Part shown: positions 34,624-43,183 of the stretch, in pieces
How positions within the stretch are numbered: the stretch's first letter is position 1
Layout of the letters: each line of letters begins with the position of its first letter
NCBI RefSeq assembly: GCF_013141775.1
Contig: NZ_WHOB01000012.1
Location: 209,698-273,697 of the forward strand
Source: Paenibacillus phytohabitans
GTDB taxonomy: Bacteria > Bacillota > Bacilli > Paenibacillales > Paenibacillaceae
Length of the DNA stretch: 64,000 bases
Direction: 5' to 3'
Position numbers and translations under genes: made by a program
Notes under the pieces: generated by a model
Told to the model about the DNA's origin: nothing
What the model saw: only the letters and a program-made list of their open reading frames with translations
Databases searched by the model: none

Positions 34624-37600
34624 CTATCCCTCCATGACTCCCGCCGCTTCAATTGGTTGATCCTTCGATTCCGGCCGGGCATTAGTAGTGTTAATGTTAG
34701 TAATGTAAACCTTGAAGTCGTCGAAATCGATAGAGGCATTGGCGTAGCCGTCGATACCGAAGCGCTGGCCGGTCAGCTTGCTGCCGCCGGTATGGCGAAA
34801 GCTGAAGTCTGTGGCCACCGGAGCCGCAGCATCGTTAATATAGACGGTATAAGTCTTGGCGTTCCAGTTAGCCACCATTTTAATTTTATACCAGGTGTTA
34901 AGGTTGAAGTCTTTCACCTTAACCTTGCTGGAGGCTCCATTCTGCACAACAATTTTACCCGTATCAAACGCCGTGACCATAGAGTAATTGCTGCTCCCGC
35001 TGTCATTTCTCACCATGGCGCCATTGGCGTACGGGAAGCTGCTGTTGACTCTGGCACGGTATTCGATAACGATACGCTGATTCGCAGCAGCCTTGACCTC
35101 ACCTGTATAGGGCAGGAACAGGTCAGCCTTGCCGGAAGCAGAAGCTGTGGTCAACCGCAGGAATTTATTCCCATTCTCCTCCTGCACAGTGGCCGTAGCA
35201 CCATTAGTCATCCCCTCTACGTTAAAGCCGTAAGGATATTTGCCCGCCGTATCAACCGAGAAATCCCGGTATACATTATAGGTCACGCCACCCCCTGTAA
35301 GGAGGAGAGAGTTATCCAGCGCTGTCTCAGCGGCAGTAATGGCATTCAGGGCTTCATCCGCTTGCTGCTGCGAAGCTGTACCGCTCATGGCCAAGGCATC
35401 CGCCGCCGCAAGCGCGCTCATTAAGGAGGCGTATGCCGCCTGACTGTAATGACCGGGAGCGTCACCTAAGGGATAAGAGATCCCTGACATTGCAGTGCGC
35501 TTCGCGTTCACAGCTGTCTGGAGTCTCTGGCCTACAGTACTCTCCGTACGGAGGGAGGGCGTCCAGAGGGTGTCGGTCGGCGTTTCGCCGCTCTTCGTCA
35601 GGTAGATACGGTCGATATACAGACCGTCCTCGCGCATCCACAGGCTGAAGTCATGTTCGCCCGCTGTGGCGGCGGTAACCTTACCCACGTTTTTCCAGTG
35701 CCACTTCTCATCCAGATTATTGCTGAAGAATACATCTGCCGGGAAGTTGCCAAGCGTGCCGTCCAGCCCGCCGCGGATGGAGTCGGAAGCGTTGTCAACA
35801 TACCGCCAGCGGACCCAGACATTGTACGTACCCGTGTTGCTGAAATGGATGGTGTACGTCAATTCCGGACTATATACAGGGAATTCGGCATCTTCTGACC
35901 TCTGTGCGCCCAGATCGGGAAGGCGCATGGCCATGCCGGTGTCTGATTGAGTCAGGCGCCAGGCATTGGGAAGCTTCCCTGCCGCCTGGGCCTTATCCCG
36001 CTTAGAGACGGTGTACGCCTTCATATCCGCGGTAATCTGATCTTCGGCTTCAAGCACATGCTCCATGGCGTAATCGGCTTCAATGCCCACCTTTCCATCC
36101 GCTTCTACAAAAGCTCCCCCGCCCCAGCCGGCCGGGATATTCTTCGCCTGCGCTGCCGCCAGGGTCCAAGGCAGAAGATCAGTGCCGGAGCTGAAGGATG
36201 TGTTGTATTCGTGGTTGTAACTCTCGTCAGGACCCAGCTCAGTTGGAATAATACCCTCCGGACCGGTGTAGAGCACCATTTTGTCAACCATGATAAAGTT
36301 ATCTACCATCCACAGCTTAATAGTGTGTTGTCCCGCTGACAGAGCGGGCAGATTCACCACATGCTTCTCGATCATATGGAAAATGTTGCTCACCCAGACG
36401 GTGCCCTGACCCTCATCGGCGGCGGCCGATTCCACAACCATCGGGGCTTCGTTATCTACAGATACTGCAAAGCGTACCTTCCCCTTGGAATTGAGCGTGG
36501 GAATCCGGTAGATCTCCAGCGGGAACTGGCCTGATGAGGTCAGATTAATGTCATACTCCAGGCTGGGAGCAGATGAGAGAATTGCACTCTCCTCTACGGC
36601 ACTCAGGTCAGGAGCAGAGGCACGCACGACATCACCGCCAAAAGCACGCCCCAGATCAGGGACGATCTTCCAGGTCTTACCGCCCTTCGGATTCAAGCGG
36701 CTGTAATGCTCGGCTTCGATCGAGACATAGCCGTCAGCCTCCGCGTAGCCCTGGATGGCGGACAGGGGCACTGCCGGATTCTCAATGACCACCTGAATGG
36801 TCTTATTCGTGCCTGCGGCAGTATCGGTAATCGTAATTGCTGCGGTTGCGCCCTGGTGGGCTTCCATCTGATCCACGGTCACCCAGAGCCGGGTCTCGTC
36901 GTTTACGGTTCCTGCCGCAGCAGATAGCTGTATCCAAGGCTGATCGGCGGCGGCCGTCCAGCTGATGCTGCCGGCTCCTTTGTTGAAGACTAGAACGAAC
37001 TTGCCATCCTGGTTGTATGGGGAGAAGACCAGAGCGGAGTCCGCCTGTGGCATTACCTCACCCTGCACGACCACCCCCATGGACGGGTCGCCCAGCACCA
37101 GCGCCGGTGTGCCGGGCGGAAGCTGATTAATGACCGGAGGCGGCGCAATCTCGGGATCGATGAATCCCTTCCATTTGCCCTCTGCCATCGAACTATAGCG
37201 CGCAATCTCGTCTTTTTTTGCCAGATCGGCCTCCTGAGAGAGCTTGAGGAACGTATCAGCGGAAGCCATCCTGCCCTGATCAGAAGCGAGATTACTTCGA
37301 TCCGCATAATAGTAGGCTTTGTTGACGTAATAGGCCCAGTTTATTTTGGATTGCACCAGTTCATAGAAGCTCAGCTTCTGCGCCTCAGGCAACGCATTGT
37401 AGATAGCGGCGGTACGGTTGAACAAGTCCTGATATACTGCCATGCGCCTGGAGCTCTCATCTCCATAGTCCGTCTGGTTGAACAGGCCCACCTTCATATG
37501 CTCAAGCTTGCGGACATTGGTGTGCTGGTAGAAGGAGCCCAAAATATCAGCGGTCTCGTCACTGTACGCACTGCCAAAATGTTCGGAAGCCCAGTCCTTC

Positions 37601-39177
37601 AGAAATTGATCTGCGCGGTTCTTGTACTTCTCTGTGTCCCACCCGTAACGGATGAAGAAGGTCATCTCGGCCTCCTGCGGCTTGATATCGCCCACATTGA
37701 GGATCCAGGACTTGCGGATCTGATGATCCCACGACTTGCTGAGCTCCTCGCCGATCAAGGCCAGAGGGATTGAATTGAGCCATAGATAGCTCTGGTCAAC
37801 AGGTGCCCAGTAAGAGACATGATAGTATAGACCGTGTCCGCCTTTGCGCGCACGTTCTTCGGCCTCCGGAACACTCCGCATGATCCCGTGATTATCATCG
37901 CACCAGATCACGGTCACATTCCCCGGCAGATCAAATCTGGGATGATTATAGATCGGCAAAACTTCCTTGTAAGGGATAAACGCCTGGAAGGCATTCTCGT
38001 ATTTATCCTGGCCCAGTATCTCCCGAAGCAGCTTCTGCTGTTCCCGGATGATCTCATTCATAAGGGCAGCTTTGCGCTCATCCAAATCACCGCCCAGGTA
38101 ATTAAAAGCAGGCTCCATGAGATTCTTTACATTGAAAGCCTCGTCATGGATTCCCCTCATCCCTAGCGTCCACTGCGCCTCGGTGTCCTGATGGCGTTCA
38201 ATATTTTCCCGCCAGTACTGAAGCACGGCCTCCTTGCTCACGGTGTAATCGTACTGGATCGTGTCGGGGTTAACCCCCTTCCGGGCAGCATAGCTCTTTT
38301 TCCACTCATCCCACTCGTGGGTGTTCGTCCGCAGCAGCATATCGGGATGACTGGAGCCGAGCACGATGCCGTATTCCTGCACCAGCTCCATATTGCCCGG
38401 AACATTGTTGATTGAATTGACATGCATGGCCGCCCAGAGGTAATTGCCCTTCAGCCGCAAAATGAGCTCGAAAATTCTGGCATACGTCTGCGGCCCCATC
38501 GTGTCCGGGTCTTGGAAGACCTCTTTGGCCCAGCGGCTGAGCTTTTCCTCATCATTGAGGAATACGCCCCGGTACTGCACATCCGGCATATCAGTAACCG
38601 AAGTATTGGCCGCTATATATACCTCATCCTTGGTTTGGATTGCAGTGTCCGCGAAAAAATACCACGGGTCTACCCCCATCCGTTCCGAGAGCTCGTATAC
38701 GCCAAAGATGGCTCCACGGGAATCCGATCCGGCGATGACCAGCGTATTGCCGTCTACCACCTTGATCAGGTAGGCTTCCCATTTGTTTTTAATTGTGCTT
38801 ACTTCAGCTGCGCTGATCTTCCCCTCGGTAATAAGCGCCTGGATCTGAGCACTGTCAGCCAGTGTGCCCACGATCACGACGGGGCCCTGGGGCAAGGCGG
38901 CCCCGCTATTCACATGGGCGTCCAGACGGGTGACCCGCTTGATATCCTCCTTCAAGTCATTCACCACGCGTCTGACCGGAGCTTTCTCCCCGGCGTCAAC
39001 CCAGAGGGCCGCGGCCGTTCCGTTAGCCGCTAATGGGAAATCGCCGGCCTTCCCCGCTTCAGATAGCATTCCTCCGTCCTCTGAAAGCGGAGTATTGGCA
39101 GCATAGGCGGGCATCCCCCCGGCCAAAAGTACGATTGTGATCATCATTGCAAACAAACGTTTTGAATATCGGATCAC
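34624..39177 (-). CDS. Secreted GH115 alpha-glucuronidase, multimodular
   Basis: A 1,517-residue exported enzyme (signal peptide 1-27, AGGMPAYAAN). An alpha-glucuronidase N-terminal domain is at about 50-190 (VIAGSDSRGAIFGVYELSER). The GH115 catalytic barrel follows to about 520, with MPDVQYRGVFLNDEE, LRLKGNYLWAAMHVN, VIWCDDNHGIMR and GGHGLYYHVSYWAP, then a helical domain to 680. The GH115 C-terminal beta-domain is near 830-1010 (YVSIEAEHYSRLNPKGGKTW), a second CBM-like domain at 1060-1220, a helical FIVAR-like linker and a final beta-jelly-roll at about 1310-1500 shared with the GH43 protein. GH115 removes (4-O-methyl-)glucuronic acid from xylan or related polymers. It starts with GTG after GGGGTG, 22 bases behind the GH43 gene. 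Confidence 0.93.
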   Translation of the reverse strand: MIRYSKRLFAMMITIVLLAGGMPAYAANTPLSEDGGMLSEAGKAGDFPLAANGTAAALWVDAGEKAPVRRVVNDLKEDIKRVTRLDAHVNSGAALPQGPVVIVGTLADSAQIQALITEGKISAAEVSTIKNKWEAYLIKVVDGNTLVIAGSDSRGAIFGVYELSERMGVDPWYFFADTAIQTKDEVYIAANTSVTDMPDVQYRGVFLNDEEKLSRWAKEVFQDPDTMGPQTYARIFELILRLKGNYLWAAMHVNSINNVPGNMELVQEYGIVLGSSHPDMLLRTNTHEWDEWKKSYAARKGVNPDTIQYDYTVSKEAVLQYWRENIERHQDTEAQWTLGMRGIHDEAFNVKNLMEPAFNYLGGDLDERKAALMNEIIREQQKLLREILGQDKYENAFQAFIPYKEVLPIYNHPRFDLPGNVTVIWCDDNHGIMRSVPEAEERARKGGHGLYYHVSYWAPVDQSYLWLNSIPLALIGEELSKSWDHQIRKSWILNVGDIKPQEAEMTFFIRYGWDTEKYKNRADQFLKDWASEHFGSAYSDETADILGSFYQHTNVRKLEHMKVGLFNQTDYGDESSRRMAVYQDLFNRTAAIYNALPEAQKLSFYELVQSKINWAYYVNKAYYYADRSNLASDQGRMASADTFLKLSQEADLAKKDEIARYSSMAEGKWKGFIDPEIAPPPVINQLPPGTPALVLGDPSMGVVVQGEVMPQADSALVFSPYNQDGKFVLVFNKGAGSISWTAAADQPWIQLSAAAGTVNDETRLWVTVDQMEAHQGATAAITITDTAAGTNKTIQVVIENPAVPLSAIQGYAEADGYVSIEAEHYSRLNPKGGKTWKIVPDLGRAFGGDVVRASAPDLSAVEESAILSSAPSLEYDINLTSSGQFPLEIYRIPTLNSKGKVRFAVSVDNEAPMVVESAAADEGQGTVWVSNIFHMIEKHVVNLPALSAGQHTIKLWMVDNFIMVDKMVLYTGPEGIIPTELGPDESYNHEYNTSFSSGTDLLPWTLAAAQAKNIPAGWGGGAFVEADGKVGIEADYAMEHVLEAEDQITADMKAYTVSKRDKAQAAGKLPNAWRLTQSDTGMAMRLPDLGAQRSEDAEFPVYSPELTYTIHFSNTGTYNVWVRWRYVDNASDSIRGGLDGTLGNFPADVFFSNNLDEKWHWKNVGKVTAATAGEHDFSLWMREDGLYIDRIYLTKSGETPTDTLWTPSLRTESTVGQRLQTAVNAKRTAMSGISYPLGDAPGHYSQAAYASLMSALAAADALAMSGTASQQQADEALNAITAAETALDNSLLLTGGGVTYNVYRDFSVDTAGKYPYGFNVEGMTNGATATVQEENGNKFLRLTTASASGKADLFLPYTGEVKAAANQRIVIEYRARVNSSFPYANGAMVRNDSGSSNYSMVTAFDTGKIVVQNGASSKVKVKDFNLNTWYKIKMVANWNAKTYTVYINDAAAPVATDFSFRHTGGSKLTGQRFGIDGYANASIDFDDFKVYITNINTTNARPESKDQPIEAAGVMEG
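34690..35290 (-). repeat. 3' module of the GH115 gene, near-identical to that of the GH43 gene
   Basis: About 600 bases encoding the terminal jelly-roll (from YRDFSVDTAGKYPYG to DDFKVYIT) match 39215-39800 in the adjacent gene with long identical runs in the same orientation. It looks like recent duplication or gene conversion of a secreted-enzyme module. Confidence 0.85.
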
Positions 39178-39198
39178 TTCAGCTCACCCCATTATTGG

Positions 39199-42100
39199 TT
39201 AATCTCCGGTAACCCTGACTTTAAAATCGTCGAAGTCGATGGAGGCATTAGCGTAGCCGTCGATGCCGAACAGCTGGCCGGTCAGCTTGCTGCCGCCGGT
39301 ATGGCGGAAGCTGAAGTCCGTGGCCACCGGAACCGGAGCATCGTTAATATAGACGGTATAAGTCTTGGCATCCCAGTTAGCCACCATTTTGATTTTGTAC
39401 CATGTGCTCAGACTGAAGTCTTTAACCTTAACCTTAGTAGAGGCTCCATTCTGCACGATGATTTTACCCGTATCAAACGCCGTGACCATGGAATAATTGC
39501 TGGTACCGCTGTCGTTTCTCACCATGGCTCCATTGGCGTACTGGAAGCTGCTGTTTAATCTGACGCGGTATTCGATGACGACGCGCTGATTCGTACCGGC
39601 CTTGACTTCACCTATATACGGCAGGAACAGATTGACCTTACCCGCTGTAGCTGCAGTTGTCAGCCGCAGGAATTTATTCCCGCCTTCCTCCTGCACAGTG
39701 GCGGCAGCACCGCCAGTGAGAGCTTCGCTGACAATGCCGTAAGGGTATTTGCCCGCCGTGTCGCCGGAGAAATCCCGGTAAGCGTTATAGAACACACCAT
39801 CCTGTGTAGTGTTAAGCGAAGCTAACAGGGCCGCTTCTGCTTCAGCAAGCTTATTAAGCTCCCCGTCAAACTGCATTTTGGTCAAATCCGCGTCCTCGGC
39901 CAGTTCCTCCGCGTGATCCACTTCGGCCACGAAGGCGTTATACTTGGATTGACTATAGTTACCTAGCCCGTCGCCCAAAGGATAGGAGAAATTGACCAGC
40001 TTGCTGCGAAGCTGATTCACAATCTCATCCAGACCGTAACCCGGAACAACTTCTACGGAAACGGTGGAGAAGAACTCACGTCCGGCCAGCTTCAGGGTAA
40101 CAGGCACCTGAACGGTGCCAATTGAACTGAAATCAAGTCCTGTCAGCTCCCGGCTGACGACAGCGGCCTGCTTCGGCTCGTTGTTGTAGACAACATCCAC
40201 AACGCCGGGCAGCGTGGGGCTTACTCCAGAAGGAGTCCTCACTACTGAAGTTACTTGAACCGCATCCGATGCTGCAATTACCTTTAAGCGGAAGGTAACC
40301 TGCTTGCCGCTATATGCGGCTGTAATGAGGGCTGTACCCGGTTTAACCGCGTATACTGAACGGGTGACTGGATTAGAATCTATCCGGGCCACTTCGGGAT
40401 CGCTGCTGGTATACTGGGCATTCTGTGTCACATTCTGTACTTCATAGTTGTTGTAATGTGCTGTTAGCTGAAGGGGTAAGCTGGTCAGCCCGCTGGTCAG
40501 AATGGGCTTCAACCCGCTGAAGACTACGGAATGTACAGATCTAGATTCAGCAGCAACATTAACTGTGGCTGTGGCCATTTTCCCGTTGTATGAAGCGGTA
40601 ATGATGGCATTTCCTGCTCCGGCAGCCTTAATCTGATTCCCGCCGTCAATAACAGCCACCTTCGTATCAGAAGAGCTGAGGACAACTCCCGTGTTAACAG
40701 CGGAATAGGTAGTGCCTGTTACCGTATACAGTGGCAAGCTGCGGGTTTCCCCCAAGCCTAGCGTGAACCCGGGAGCTTCAAATAGAAGCTCCGCCGTATC
40801 AAGCCGGAATACGTCCATACTGTCGATCTCAGCCACATTGTTCCCTTTCGAGAAACGGAGGAGGTTGTCGCCTTGCTGAAGATAGACTTTCGCCGTGGAG
40901 GCTCCCCAGCGGTTATCACCCGAATAGACGATGTTCATAGCGGCTCCGGAACCACCGTTGACCGACAGGATATGGGAGGCATCTCCCGCACCCGGTGAGC
41001 CATTGGCATTACGCACAGACAGCACATAAAATCCCGCCTCCGGTGCGTTTACTGTAAACTGGGCATAATCATTGGCGCTGCTGATGTTGGCGACTTTCAC
41101 CCCGCCGGAAGCGGAGGCTTCCCGACGGACAGCCGGGGAAGATTCACCAGCCGGATCTTGCACCAATAGAGCTGCTTCCGCTTCATACCGCGTCCGCACC
41201 GGCTCACCCGAAGGCACTGCAAGCGGACTGTTTGGATTGACGGGTTCTCCCAGGTTCGGCGTATGGTCTTCATTCCAGGTGAACTTCTGCGCACGGACAT
41301 TGCGGGTCCAGCCTGAGCCCGGCCAGCGGGCGGTATGGTAGATAATCCAGTCCTCTGTACCGTCTGGAGAGGTGACGATACTGTGGTGGCCCGGGCCGTA
41401 CACGCCATTCGCACTGGTGAAGACCGGCTGCTCGCGCTTAATCCAGGAGCCCGGATTAAGCGGATCATCACTGAGTTTGGCGGTAATCAGCCCGAGGCAG
41501 TAGCTGTCTGTCCAGCTTCCGTTGGCAGAATAGATCAGATTAATGGTGTCGCCCTTTATAGTGATCTGCGGGCCTTCATTGATTCTGCCCGGGGACGTCT
41601 CCCAATCATGTTCAGGCGTAGATATCAGTACCCGCTGCGAGCTTATGGTCCGCGGATCGCTCATCCGGGCGATGTATAGATTCTGGAAGCTTCCGTCCGT
41701 ATCCTCCCAGCCGGACCAGATGAAATAGTGTTGCTCACCCACCGTCAGCACCGTGCCGTCGATCGCCCAGCGGTCGGTGGGATCGGTGATTTTACCTTTG
41801 AACTCCCAGGTTCCGCTCAGCGGATCTGCACTGGCGTTCTCCAGCACGTACATACGGTGGTTGGCGTTGGTTCCGTTGTCGGCCGCGAAGTAGATATACC
41901 ATTTGTACGCTCCGTCCGTATCTTTGAGATAGTGCATTTCCGGCGCCCACACATTGGAGCTATACTGGGTCCCCTTAACCGGTGTCCAGGCCAGGCTCCG
42001 TTCACCTGCTTCAATGCCGGTGATGGTCTTCGCCCTGCGGATCATGATCCCGCTGGCATTGACGAATACGTTGTAATAATAGCCGTCCGTATGCTGGTAT

Positions 42101-42288
42101 ACCCAGGGATCGGCTCCCGTCTGCATAATAACATTGTAGAAATCGGACACGTTATTCCCTCCTTGTACAGCGGCCGGCCCCGGTGAAGCTGGCGTTGACT
42201 CTTCCGCAGCAGCCACCCCGCCCCATTGTGGCAGCATCAGCAGCAGTGCGAGACACAGCAGCAGCACTCTGGATTTTTTGCCAGGCAT
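39199..42288 (-). CDS. Secreted GH43 glycosidase with CBM6-like, Ig-like and C-terminal jelly-roll modules
   Basis: A 1,029-residue exported enzyme. The longest frame starts at 42333, but GAAGGAGGG sits six bases before the ATG at 42288 and a standard signal peptide (MPGKKSRVLLLCLALLLMLP...AAAEE) begins there. A five-bladed GH43 propeller spans about 45-345: ADPWVYQHTDGYYY (base), RWAIDGTVL (pKa Asp), SPGRINEGPQI (acid Glu). A CBM6-like domain is at about 370-500 (TRYEAEAALL, IDSMDVFRL), two bacterial Ig-like domains follow to about 760, then a helical linker and a terminal jelly-roll shared with the GH115 protein. GH43 members act on arabinan, arabinoxylan or xylan. A candidate regulator site and a cre-like site lie upstream, so it likely has its own promoter. 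Confidence 0.93.
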   Translation of the reverse strand: MPGKKSRVLLLCLALLLMLPQWGGVAAAEESTPASPGPAAVQGGNNVSDFYNVIMQTGADPWVYQHTDGYYYNVFVNASGIMIRRAKTITGIEAGERSLAWTPVKGTQYSSNVWAPEMHYLKDTDGAYKWYIYFAADNGTNANHRMYVLENASADPLSGTWEFKGKITDPTDRWAIDGTVLTVGEQHYFIWSGWEDTDGSFQNLYIARMSDPRTISSQRVLISTPEHDWETSPGRINEGPQITIKGDTINLIYSANGSWTDSYCLGLITAKLSDDPLNPGSWIKREQPVFTSANGVYGPGHHSIVTSPDGTEDWIIYHTARWPGSGWTRNVRAQKFTWNEDHTPNLGEPVNPNSPLAVPSGEPVRTRYEAEAALLVQDPAGESSPAVRREASASGGVKVANISSANDYAQFTVNAPEAGFYVLSVRNANGSPGAGDASHILSVNGGSGAAMNIVYSGDNRWGASTAKVYLQQGDNLLRFSKGNNVAEIDSMDVFRLDTAELLFEAPGFTLGLGETRSLPLYTVTGTTYSAVNTGVVLSSSDTKVAVIDGGNQIKAAGAGNAIITASYNGKMATATVNVAAESRSVHSVVFSGLKPILTSGLTSLPLQLTAHYNNYEVQNVTQNAQYTSSDPEVARIDSNPVTRSVYAVKPGTALITAAYSGKQVTFRLKVIAASDAVQVTSVVRTPSGVSPTLPGVVDVVYNNEPKQAAVVSRELTGLDFSSIGTVQVPVTLKLAGREFFSTVSVEVVPGYGLDEIVNQLRSKLVNFSYPLGDGLGNYSQSKYNAFVAEVDHAEELAEDADLTKMQFDGELNKLAEAEAALLASLNTTQDGVFYNAYRDFSGDTAGKYPYGIVSEALTGGAAATVQEEGGNKFLRLTTAATAGKVNLFLPYIGEVKAGTNQRVVIEYRVRLNSSFQYANGAMVRNDSGTSNYSMVTAFDTGKIIVQNGASTKVKVKDFSLSTWYKIKMVANWDAKTYTVYINDAPVPVATDFSFRHTGGSKLTGQLFGIDGYANASIDFDDFKVRVTGD
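39215..39800 (-). repeat. 3' module of the GH43 gene, partner copy of 34690-35290
   Basis: Encodes the terminal jelly-roll (YRDFSGDTAGKYPYG to DDFKVRVT). Direct repeat, same strand, about 4.5 kb from the GH115 copy. Differences are mostly single bases. Confidence 0.85.
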
Positions 42289-42309
42289 GTGCAGCCCTCC
42301 TTCGATAGA

Positions 42310-42323
42310 TAAAAACGCTTTCA
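42310..42323 (-). promoter_or_regulatory. Candidate cre (CcpA) site upstream of the GH43 gene
   Basis: TGAAAGCGTTTTTA on the minus strand matches the cre consensus at all but one fixed position. It overlaps an unlikely upstream ATG (42324), which supports the later start codon at 42288. Confidence 0.5.
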
Positions 42324-42398
42324 TTTTTTTCATCTCCCTCTTGTTTAGATTTTTCGGGTTAGCGTCCTCATTCTACCTTCTGGAGAACTTTTAAAAAA

Positions 42399-42424
42399 TG
42401 TACTATCTTAAATGGTTTTTGTAA
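42399..42424 (-). promoter_or_regulatory. Candidate response-regulator site upstream of GH43-GH115-GH127
   Basis: On the minus strand TTACA-N16-GTACA. The surrounding block (plus strand AAAATGTACT, two variable bases, CTTAAATG, then TTT and GTAA) recurs almost unchanged at 50251-50280 before the permease operon. The shared block suggests that one regulator, probably the one encoded at 45055-46497, controls both. Confidence 0.6.
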
Positions 42425-42493
42425 CCGTTTTAGAAAAAGTGCCTTCACTGTGGCAGGAAACCATAAAATCAACCGGAGGGTGAATCTGAGGTT

Positions 42494-42744
42494 ATATAAG
42501 AGGCACTTAAGTATTGAACTTGAAGCTTCGTCGTCACTGCGGTGAACATTTGGACTTCCGGCCGCTGTTGTCACCAGATTTCTTGATAAATACGGCTCTT
42601 CGCGGTGGAAATCCGGTGACTGCTGCTGCTTCCGATGCTAGCTTTCCTGCGGAAAGCTTTCAGGCGGTCGCTACCGCTCCTACAGTTCCAAATTTCCCCT
42701 CCGTTTCTTTTGCTTTTTGTTTATTTCTTTAGTGCCTCTTATAT
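42494..42744. repeat. MITE-like element with 14-bp terminal inverted repeats
   Basis: Exact 14-base ends ATATAAGAGGCACT (42494-42507) and their complement (42731-42744) enclose a 251-base non-coding stretch. Inside are a 13-base near-perfect hairpin (42570-42582 with 42608-42620) and an 8-base perfect hairpin (42640-42658). No transposase gene is present. Such short structured intergenic elements are known from Paenibacillus and Bacillus genomes. The rest of 42425-43183 shows no gene. Confidence 0.55.
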
Positions 42745-42753
42745 GGAATAAAT

Positions 42754-42950
42754 GATTAGTTGGATAAACGTATCTTAATTTGGACGGTTTGCAGCATCTG
42801 AGAGAATTAGTTGGAAAAACGTCATTTAATTCCAGAGATTTCCTCTACTCTGCTCGATTTGCCGCCTATTAAGTGCTATTTTTCCAACTGTTCCCTGTGA
42901 AGGACACCTCTGTTCATGAGCAAGTGTAGTTAATCCAACTATTTCCGGCG
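42754..42950. repeat. Degenerate short repeats (TTAGTTGGA motif, direct and inverted)
   Basis: Two direct copies of a motif of about 30 bases with core TTAGTTGGA-AAACGT (42754-42784 and 42804-42835) are followed by two inverted, more decayed cores containing TCCAACT (near 42884 and 42934). The layout suggests a decayed intergenic repeat. Function unknown. Confidence 0.4.
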
Positions 42951-43183
42951 ACGACAGGCGCTGCCACATCCTTGTCCATACTGTTGCCAGCTTCTGAAGC
43001 TATGCAATCCAAAAAGACACCTCCCGATTTAAGGAAGTGTCCTGGTTGCACATTCGATTAGCCTATCTGCCCTTCCCGGTAAAGATCTGTCTGATGTCCT
43101 CCAGGGGGAACCTTGGGAATCCAGTCGGATCTTACGAATTACGGACGGGATTATTCTGTCCGCAGGATCGGCGTCGTCATAGC

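Noticed and set aside
34615..35424. Plus-strand open frame of 269 codons
   Set aside because: Lies entirely opposite the GH115 C-terminal module; a similar shadow frame appears opposite the GH43 copy of the same module, as expected from duplicated DNA rather than from a gene.
42514..42732. 72-codon plus-strand frame inside the intergenic region
   Set aside because: Coincides with the inverted-repeat element, has no ribosome-binding site and no plausible protein features.
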